A stretch of 64,000 bases of DNA from Liolophura sinensis. Its lineage: Eukaryota; Mollusca; Polyplacophora; Chitonida; Chitonidae. The stretch covers positions 15,817,501 to 15,881,500 of the forward strand of contig NC_088303.1 of the NCBI RefSeq assembly GCF_032854445.1, in the 5' to 3' direction. Below are positions 1 to 9,300 of the stretch, piece after piece. Made by a program: the position numbers and the translations under genes. The notes below the pieces were generated by a model. That model saw nothing but the letters and a program-made list of their open reading frames with translations. It was not told where the DNA came from and ran no database searches. Each line of letters begins with the position of its first letter. Positions within the stretch are counted from its first letter, which is position 1.

Positions 1-317
1 CTATTTCAGTAAGAGCGCCAGTAACAGTAATAAATCTACATTAATCGTGCTGTTATTTCAGTTAGGGCGTCAGCCATTGTAATAAACCTACATTGATTGT
101 GTTGTTATTTCAGTAAGGGCTTCCTGGCGGCAATGAGTCTACAATGACTGTGTTGTCATTTCATTAAGGGCGTCCTGTAACGTAATAAGCTTAAACTGAT
201 AGTGTTATTTCACTAAGGGCGTCCTGTACGATAATAAGTCTACGCCGATTGTGCTGATATTTAAGTGAGAGCGCACTTAAATCACAATAATAAGTGTACT
301 CTGTGCTGCTATTTCAG
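1..317. repeat. ~52-bp minisatellite ending at a splice acceptor
   Basis: About six imperfect units of roughly 49-52 bp, each carrying a TATTTCAG(T/C)AAGGGCG-like core (cores near 3, 55, 107, 158, 207, 259 and 311) followed by a variable stretch containing AATAAGTCTACATTGAT-like sequence. The last core is the apparent 3' splice acceptor of the lectin exon beginning at 318. The array may extend to the left of the window. Confidence 0.85.
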
Positions 318-3300
318 TAAGGGCGTCCACCTCGTACTCGTGTCGGAAATTCAAGATAAACGAGATATCGGCCTGGTTTTACCATGAACAGGACGGAAAA
401 TGCTACGCCCTTTCTCATAACAGAGGGAGTTGGAAACACGGAATGAGAGTCTGTAACAACAACGATGCCATATTTGGCAAGATAGATTCTCAACAGGTGT
501 CTGACCACGTGACCAACGCCCTGATGGCGTTTTCACAGAAAACTGACCACAAAGACAAGTGTGCCTGGATAGGGGCAAATGATAACGACAAAGAGGGTAG
601 ATGGCGCTGGTCTGACGGTAGGTGACGACGCGATTAGCTTAAGAATTTATTTATTTATTTTTTATCGGTGTTTTACGCCGTACTCAAGCATATTTCACTT
701 ATGGGACAACGGCTAGCATTATGGTCGGAGGAAACCGGGCAGAGCCTGGGGGATTTACTTAAGGAAGTCACGGTCGTTTAATGTCTCATTATATTTTAAC
801 AGCTCATATCGCGTATCTGTGCACGTCCTTAAATGCCACCGGATGTATCGGTCATCCGAATATATATTCAAACATTCTGCAGCTCCAGTCCTGTATACGA
901 TGTCCTGTTGTAGAACAATGCATGGAGACTACACGTCTAGCATTTTTTCTCTATAACGATCATGTTATACATATCGGAAAGCTCCAGTCCGATATACGAT
1001 GTCCTGTTGTAGAACAATGCATGGAGATTACACGTCTAGAATTTTTTCTCTATAACGATCTTGTTATACATATCGGAAAGCTCTAGTCCGATATACGATG
1101 TCCTGTCGTAAAACAATGCATGGAGACTACACGTCTAGAATTTTTTCTCTATAACGATCATGTTTATTTATTTGACTGGTGTTTTACGCCGTACTCAAGA
1201 ATATTTCACTTATACGACGGTGGCCAGCATTATGGTGGGAGGAAACCGGGCAGAGCCCGGGGGAAACTCACGACCATCCACAGGTTTCTGCCACACCTTC
1301 CCACTTACGACCGGAGAGGAAGCCAGCATGAGCTTAACTTGAACATACAGCGACCGCATTTTTGAGAGGCTTCTAGGTCATTACGCTGCGTTAGCGCGCT
1401 AACCGACTGAGCCACGGAGGCCCCCGGTCATGTTACACATATGGGAACAATTTTGTTGCCTGTAGACCTCAGATATAACAGCAGTCTATTTCTAGTCTTC
1501 ATGCCGTTTACCTGATTTATTGTTCCACTCAAGTACCACATACTACAGCAGGCCTTTTGTTCTCGACTTTCTTTGCATAGTTGTTTTATGGTTCACCGTG
1601 ACCATCCCAAGTAACAACAGCAGTAGTAACCTATATATACTGTCACTCTTTACAACAGATTTATTGCACTTTCCTCAATGGTATATACACCGTGCACAGT
1701 TTATGTACTGCCGACCTTCAATAAGATTACAGTTCGTCATCTTCATCCCACTTATTCCAACAGCTATAATGTTCATTCCTGACAGTTTATTGTTGTTTTA
1801 TGTTTGTTGCCACCTTATATTTGTAGATAAGTAGATAGATTCATTCAGGCTGAGGCTGTGAGATATTGCCTGCATAAATGAGACTGACTATAGATGTCAG
1901 ATGTGGACACACAGACTAGTGCAGTGCGGTAGGTCTGACTTGATTACAACTGTATTGTACATCGTGAAATCCCTGCATTTTATTGTTAGTACATGGCAGA
2001 ACTGGGTTGAACCTGCGTGTCTACGAACCATTTTGCTACGCGTCGACAGGGACTTCGATGAGTAAATCACAGTACAATAAAAAAAAACAACTGTGTATCA
2101 CATGAGCGTGAAGTAACAACAAGAGCATGGGAGATGAAGCCCAGTCCTATACCATAGCGTTTGCTGTCCCTACTCCCAGATTCTCCGGAAGACGGTAAGA
2201 CTTCCAAACAGTTTCTGAGAAATTTCAGTCCTGTGTGGGGGCTAACGCTGTTACAGATGGAACGCGCTGTACACACACACTGATCTCAAGTATGGGAGAT
2301 GATGTGTACAAACTTGCCCCCAATCTATTAGCACCTGCAAAAGTTTCGGACGCTAACTACACTGACATTATAAAGAAACTGTTGGATCACCTTAACCCCC
2401 CTCCAAATGTTACCACTGCAAGATGTACATTTAATCGGAGTGTACAAGGCACATGTGAAGATGTAAATACATTTGTGGTAAGGCTAAAACGTCTCTCTGA
2501 GCACTGTGGATATGGTGAACAATTGTCTATGTGGTTACGGGATAGATTTGTGACAGGGATAGCAAATGAGTCTATTAGACGCCGGTTACTGCAGAAAAGT
2601 GCTGACTTGATATTAGATAAGGCACACAAAATTGCCTGCATGAATCTGCAACAGCGCGAAACCAACGCATCGCAGGACATCCAATACGAAATAAAGGGGT
2701 CAATTTTGTCAACAAGGTCAAACCGCAACAGTCAAGAGGAAATTTTTCCCAGAAAAATCCCAAAGCTTCACAGAAATCACAACGCAAGTTTCACACCTGT
2801 ATACGCTACACTTCCCCACAGCACGGTATAGATCCGCAGTCAGACGCCAACCCAGTATTCTGTTAAGTCAGACAGGTTCAATTCGCTCTACGCGAAAAGG
2901 TGGAAGCTGAGATCGACCGCGTAGAAGCGGAGGGTATAATCGAAAAAGTCAAATATTCTCCTTGGGCGACGCCTGTTGTCCCAGTACTAAAGTCCAACGG
3001 CGAAATACGCCAATGTAGAGATTACAAGGTTACTGTAAATCGGTTCACCAGTCCAGACGTTTACACCATTCACAGAAAGGAAGAACTTTTGGCAAATTTG
3101 AATGATGCGGGAAGAATTTACAGAACTTGATCTTCGCCATGCCTGCCAGCAACTAGAGTTACAAGAACCACCCCAGATCCTAACTACTATAGATGCTTCC
3201 AAAAACTTCTACAAGTACAAACGCCTACCTTACGGTATCAACACAGCTCCAGCAATTTCCCAAAGGGTTATGGAAACAACGCTGAAAGGGCTTGACAGGG

Positions 3301-6300
3301 TGATTACATATTTTGGCGACATTCTTGTTTTCGGTAAAAATTACACAGATCATGAACATAATCTCAACAAAGCCCCGAAAACGCTGGAGGACGCTGATGT
3401 TCGCCTACATGTCAGTGCAGATTTTTTCTTACGGAAGTTGACTACCTGGGCGTAGGTGTCCACAGAGAATGACAACATCCTACTGCAGAGGAAATCAAGG
3501 CAATCAAGATGCTCCTGCGCCAGAGAATGTCGCGGAGCTGAGGGCATACTTAGGACTTCTGACACATTCTGGTGAATTTATGCCAGACTTGTCCACTCGA
3601 CATGTTCCTTTGTATGATCTGAAGAAGGATAATCGTTGGCAGTGGGCTGCTAAACAACAACAAGCATTCAACCTCAGCAAAAAGAGCCTTAGTGACCATT
3701 CGCTACTTGTACATTCCGACCCTGACAAGCCTGTCATTATACCTTGCGATGCCTCTCCGTATGGCATTTGTGCTGTTCTTTAGTTTATACTCAACAGAAA
3801 TGAAAAACCCATTGTATGTGCTTCAAGAAGCCCCAATAAAGCGGAGCGCAACTATTCACAAATAGAAAAGGAAGGACTGACTATTGCTTTTGGCGTAACA
3901 AAGTTTCGACAATACTGGCTTGGGCGAAGCTTTACAATTGTAACAGATCACCGCCCAGTACTTGTTCTCGCCTGCAAACTGCAAAAACAACTCTTCAGAT
4001 GGACGCATCCTGCATATCAAACGACGACCAATCTGTTTCTCGTCATTTAACTATACCATACAGTATAGGACACCAAAGGCTAACAGTAATGCAGGCGGAT
4101 TGTCACGATTTCCACTAAAGATAAATTTCAGTGGAAAACCTGAAAAGAACGGGGAACTGCGTGGTCATTTTAAGGGAAACTTCCTCTTACAGCTAGGGAC
4201 AATGAACATGAAACTAAGAAAGACCCTAATCTTAGACGAGTCTTACTTGACGTCTTAGAAGGCTGAACGGATTACCTAGATTCAGTGACTAATGTAGACA
4301 TCAAACCCTATTTCAGCGGACACAAAGAGATCAGAGCTACTTCAACAGACACAAAGAGATCAACGTGCAACAAGGTTGCTTATTATGGGGAACTCGAGTT
4401 ATCATTCCAACATGTTTGAGAACAGCGATTCTTCAGGAATTACATAGTGAGCATTCCGGAATTGTTCGAATGAAGTCAGTGGCACGCTAAATCATCTGGT
4501 GGCCACTGATGGGTACAGGCAAAACCTTGCGAAAGGCTGCATGGACTATCAGGAGTTGTCAGCCAAACCTTTTGCCTCTAAAGCTGCAGTATGAATGTGG
4601 CCGCTATCTCCATGGAAACGACTTCATATTTACCTTGCAGGACCTTTCATGGACACATTTTCTTCGTGGTAGCAGATGCTCACTCAAGTCGGATTGAAGT
4701 CACCACTATGACTCGCATCAAGCATCTAAGACGACTTTTCGCAACATTCGGGATCCCAGAACACATCGTTTCAGACAACGGAAGCCCATTTACGTCTGTT
4801 GAATTTCAGCAATTTTCTGAACTTGAACGCAGTTTGACACACCTTGACAGCGCTTGGACATCCAATGACTAATGGTTAAGATGAACGTGTCGTTGAAAGC
4901 TTCAAGACCGCATTGAAGAAGATGGTGAACCAGCCAGGAGATTTTGACGATAAACTTCAGCGTTACCTGTTATCACACCGAACTATTCCACACTCAACAA
5001 CAGGCAAAATACCCAGCGGACTACAGATGAAACGTTCTCTACCAAAAAGACTGACCGTTCCACAATCAGTTGACTCCAGGATGTCTCGGAAAGAAGATCC
5101 CATAATAAATGAGCGTCAACGCTCGCTCAACGTTAACCAACCGGTTTTTGTCCAGAAGTGCAGCTCGCGAGGACCGCACAGGATCACGGGAAACATACTG
5201 GAAAGACACGGAGCCAGGAACTACCAAGTGTCAGTAGGGAACACACATGGAAACGACATGTCGACTAGATCCGGCCCCGTTTTGTTGATTCATCAGAACA
5301 GGCGAATCCACCTATAGAGCTATCATTGTTGTCGCCGGTACATATAACGATCTCCAAGGTGTATCGACTAGGCCAATGACCACAGCGAGAACACCAGACA
5401 GGAAACCAACAGTCACAGGGCGACGTAAACCAGTGCGCGAGTGGAGACCACAAAAACTTTATTCTGAATGACTGTTATCGAATAAATTTGGCACATTAAA
5501 TGCATAATAGGGAACGTTCGCAAGTCGGTAGCACAAAAACAGTGCGTAATCATGGACTGTCTGATAATTGTGGCACAATTAATTCTTGCATTCTAATGAA
5601 CAATTTTAAGTGGCAAGTAACACTATAACTTCTGTTTTCTCATGTACTTGAAACCACAAAATGACTCCATGTTAAATTCAAATTGGACTCTGAAACGTTA
5701 GTTGTGCAGGTGAATTGAACAATACTGGACTTACAGTTTCTGAAAGAATCCCTGTTCATTGGGCTTTAAAATGATTTTTACATGCGATCAGGAAATCTGT
5801 TATGTTATTAACGTAATGTATAATGATTAATAATTAAGAATTCAATTCTTGTTGATAACTTCAAAATCTTATTCCAAGTAGTTCTAAGGTTTAAGTTCTT
5901 CAGACCCACATTAACAGTTCATCCGTTCTAGAGTTTCTAGTACGTAACTATGGGAGGGTAATGTTAGATATTGCCTGCATATATGAAAGAGGATGTATAT
6001 CAGTATTTACTATGATCTAACAGAATCTTTATGTGGAATTAATAGACTATGTGTGTTTTATTTAATAATAATTATTTTTTGGAATAATTACCAGTACCAA
6101 TGTGACTCACTTCTTGTAGCGAATTTCAACCAATGCAGTGACGCAGTTATATAATCTAGCTCTTTCTAAAAACTCACTGTTGTGAACGACCAAGCATGGA
6201 AATCTAAGAAAAAAGGGGAATCGCCTAGCCCCCTGCATCAGAAATCCCCACCGCATCCGCGTCCGCGTCCGTATCCTGTATATATGAGTAGCTGGCATAT

Positions 6301-9300
6301 TACTTTTACACTAAATGTATTTACTAAAGTGTACATGAAGTCAAAAGTAATATCTGCTGCAAATGAAAGACAACAGAAACTGCGTCAAAACTACTTTAAA
6401 TTACCCTTTTACATTTGTTCTTACCAAGACATTAAACAAAATCAAATGTGTTTATAATGCCACATTTTCGAAAGGTTTTGACATATTTTTGAGCCCTTAA
6501 TTATCCATTAAAACTCATTAGAAGATCCTAGAGTAGTACATAGAAGATGATGTTACAGAAAATAACTTTTCAAAATGTTAGACTTAGATATTTCTTATGC
6601 AGAAAGTGATGTTACGTCACATCTCTTAGATGTGGTGCGAAAAAGCTCTGCGTTTTACTCCCTAAAAACGATTGTGTACAAATTTGCACATCCACAGTGA
6701 CATGTATATCAGCGGTACACACTTATATAACAAAGTCACCGTGGATGTGTTACACAAATTACACAATTTGTTTACTACTAGTACACAAAATAATGTGGAT
6801 GTGCATTTTTGCTACATCACCGTGTACCAATAGTACACAGTTGTTTTTAGAGAGTACCACGTATTAAACGCTGTTTATGACGTATTTGCAGATTCGAAAA
6901 AAAAGGAAAATAAAATAGTTTTTGGGTACATGGCCATTTGAATGGCACTAAATTTGGCACTTCGTTTACGGTTGTTAATCTCTATCTTAATTACCCGTAC
7001 CAAAAGTTAAATATTAAGCTTCGTTTTTAGAATTTTTTCTCTCTCTTATCTTCTCTAGAAAGTAAAGTATATTGATTTATATTAGTGTTTACTATTTAGC
7101 AATCAGATGAAAGTGAACAAGTTTGTAAATAACTAAATAAATAAATCTTATAATTTTTCTGCATCCTTGGTAGGAGATGACGTGACCTTCAACCATTGGG
7201 AGAAGCAGAATATATTTGACAGAATTAGCACCTGGTTACTGGACTGCGGCCTGCTGTGTTTGACTGACAGTAACCAGCCCGAGTGGATCAAGACAATTTG
7301 TAGCACCAAACGCGATTACCCTTATCTCTGCCAGTACGGTAAGACACCGAGGTCCCGAGAGATGAAAACACATCCATGAAAACATTTCCTCTAACTACAT
7401 GTATATAATAAGACATCTAGATCCCGAACACATAAAGAAAGTTTACAGATCCGAACAAAGCTTTGTTATTCCCTGCTACTGAGTTACGACATTAAAGTTA
7501 CGAAGGGATGAAGAGAGAATGTACATATCCAACTAAAGACATACTTTATAGCACACTGTTAAGGTCTGACTGCATCTTAAATTCATTAAACATGCAGGGG
7601 TGTCGGATTATGGGAATAGCATGGGTGTCGGGTTGTGGCATAGTGGAGGTGTCGACTTGTCGAACAGGGACGTCTGATTGTGAGAATATCAGGGGTGTGA
7701 ACTGTGGGAATGGAAGGGATGTGTGATTGCGGAAATAGCAGGGAATAAGAAATGGCATGGGACTATCGGACCGACAATTGCATGAGTATCGCATAGTGGG
7801 TATTGCAGGGGTGTCGGATTGCGGGAATAGAAGGGTTGTCGGATTGTGGAAACAGCAGGGTTGTCGGATTGTGGGAATAGCAGGATTGTCGAATTGTGGG
7901 AATAGCAGGGTTTTCGGATTGTGGGAAAAGCAGGGCTGTCGGATTGTGGGAATAGAAGGGTTGTCGGATTGTGGGAAATGAAGGGTTGTTGGATTGTGGA
8001 AATAGCAGGGTTGTCGGATTGTGGGAATAACAGGGGTGTCGGATTGTGGAAATAGAAGGGTTGTCGAATTGTGGGAATAGCAGGGGTGTCGGATTGTGGG
8101 AATAGCAGGGGTCGGATTGTGGAAATAGAAGGGTTGTCGGATTGTGGGAATAGCAGGGGTGTCGGATTGTGGGAATAGAATGTATCGGATTGTGGGAATA
8201 GCAGGGTTGTTGGATCGTGGAAATATAAGGGTTGTCGGATTGTGGGAATAACAGGGGTGTCGGATTGTGGGAATAACAGGGGTCGGATTGTGGGAATAGC
8301 AGGGGTGTCGGGTTGTGTGAATAGCAGGGGTCGGATTGTGGGAATAGAAGGGTTGTCGGAGTGTGGGAATAGCAGGGGTGCCGCATTGTGGAAATAGAAG
8401 TGTTGTCGGATTGTGGGAATAGAAGGGGTGTCGTATTGTGGAAATACCAGGATTGTCGGATAGTTGGAATAGCAGGGTTGTCGGATTGTGGGAATAGAAG
8501 GGTTGTAGGATTGTGGGAATAGCAGGATTGTCGGATAGTTGGAATAGCAGGGTTGTCGGATTGTGGGAATAGAAGGGTTGTAGGATTGTGGGAATAGCAG
8601 GCATGTCTGATTGTTCGAACAGCCGGGACTGAGAAATAACATGGGAATGTCGGGCCGAGAATTGCATGGCTATCGCGTAGTGGGAACTGCAGGGGTGTTG
8701 GGTTTTGTGTACTCACAGTAATAGATAATGTAATAGGTAATGTTAGCAAGGCCTACTGTTGATGTCTACAGACTAATTCTTTTGGTTCATTTCCATGTTA
8801 TACCTCACTAGACGTCAGAAAGCAAAATAATCAGAATCTTTGGTTTTTCCCATGAATTTGCACTTTTATATGTATAGACATAAATTAGTAAAATGTGTGT
8901 CTATATTTTAGATGCTCATATCAAGAAACCACCAAAGCAAAAACCCAAAAGTCACACAGCCGTACAAGGTGGGTATTCATGAAATTTGCGTGCGTTAACT
9001 TGGCTAGTGGTGTCATAATCATGAACAGAGAGTGTAATACCGTTTTCTTGAGAATGAGAGGGATGTCTTGCCTCATGCCCTCAGCGCGAGAGGTCTGTCA
9101 TACCTAGTATCTTGAGCAAGAGTGGAGTGTCACATCTGGTGTTTTACAGGTACATGATGGTTTGTCATGATCGGGGCCGATTCCACAAACCCAGTTTTGA
9201 CTTAAGTCAAAAATTTGAATTATGACTTTAGATCTTACTTTCGGGCCCTGTAAATTAAATTTTGACCACCTCATCAGTGTTATCTCAAGACAAATGTGTG

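Larger units (their letters stand above)
1857..5990 (+). mobile_element. Degenerate Ty3/Gypsy LTR retrotransposon
   Basis: Remnant lying in the sense direction within lectin intron 1. A gag-like frame (about 2130-2831) has the alpha-helical Retrotrans_gag pattern. It is followed by pol pieces in shifting frames: reverse transcriptase (2890-3450), RNase H (3690-3990), integrase zinc-binding and catalytic core (about 4400-4870, including a DNGSPFTS segment) and integrase C-terminus (4890-5320). Stops and frameshifts separate all of these. The RT active-site motif reads YFGD rather than Y-x-D-D, so the copy is dead. A TGT(G/T)AGATATTGCCTGCAT motif occurs at 1857 and again at 5962 and may mark the two LTR starts, but similarity beyond about 28 bp is weak and LTR lengths cannot be fixed. 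No primer-binding site was identified. Confidence 0.85.

Noticed and set aside
1120..1365. Plus-strand open frames of 60-81 codons
   Set aside because: Composed of tandem-repeat and SINE sequence.
2130..5320. A functional retroviral or retrotransposon polyprotein
   Set aside because: Multiple stops and frameshifts and a changed catalytic residue show that it is a dead copy.
7546..8749. Three long minus-strand open frames (317-373 codons)
   Set aside because: They coincide with the 26-bp minisatellite, exist in all three frames at once, rotate frame with each unit and have no splice or start context.
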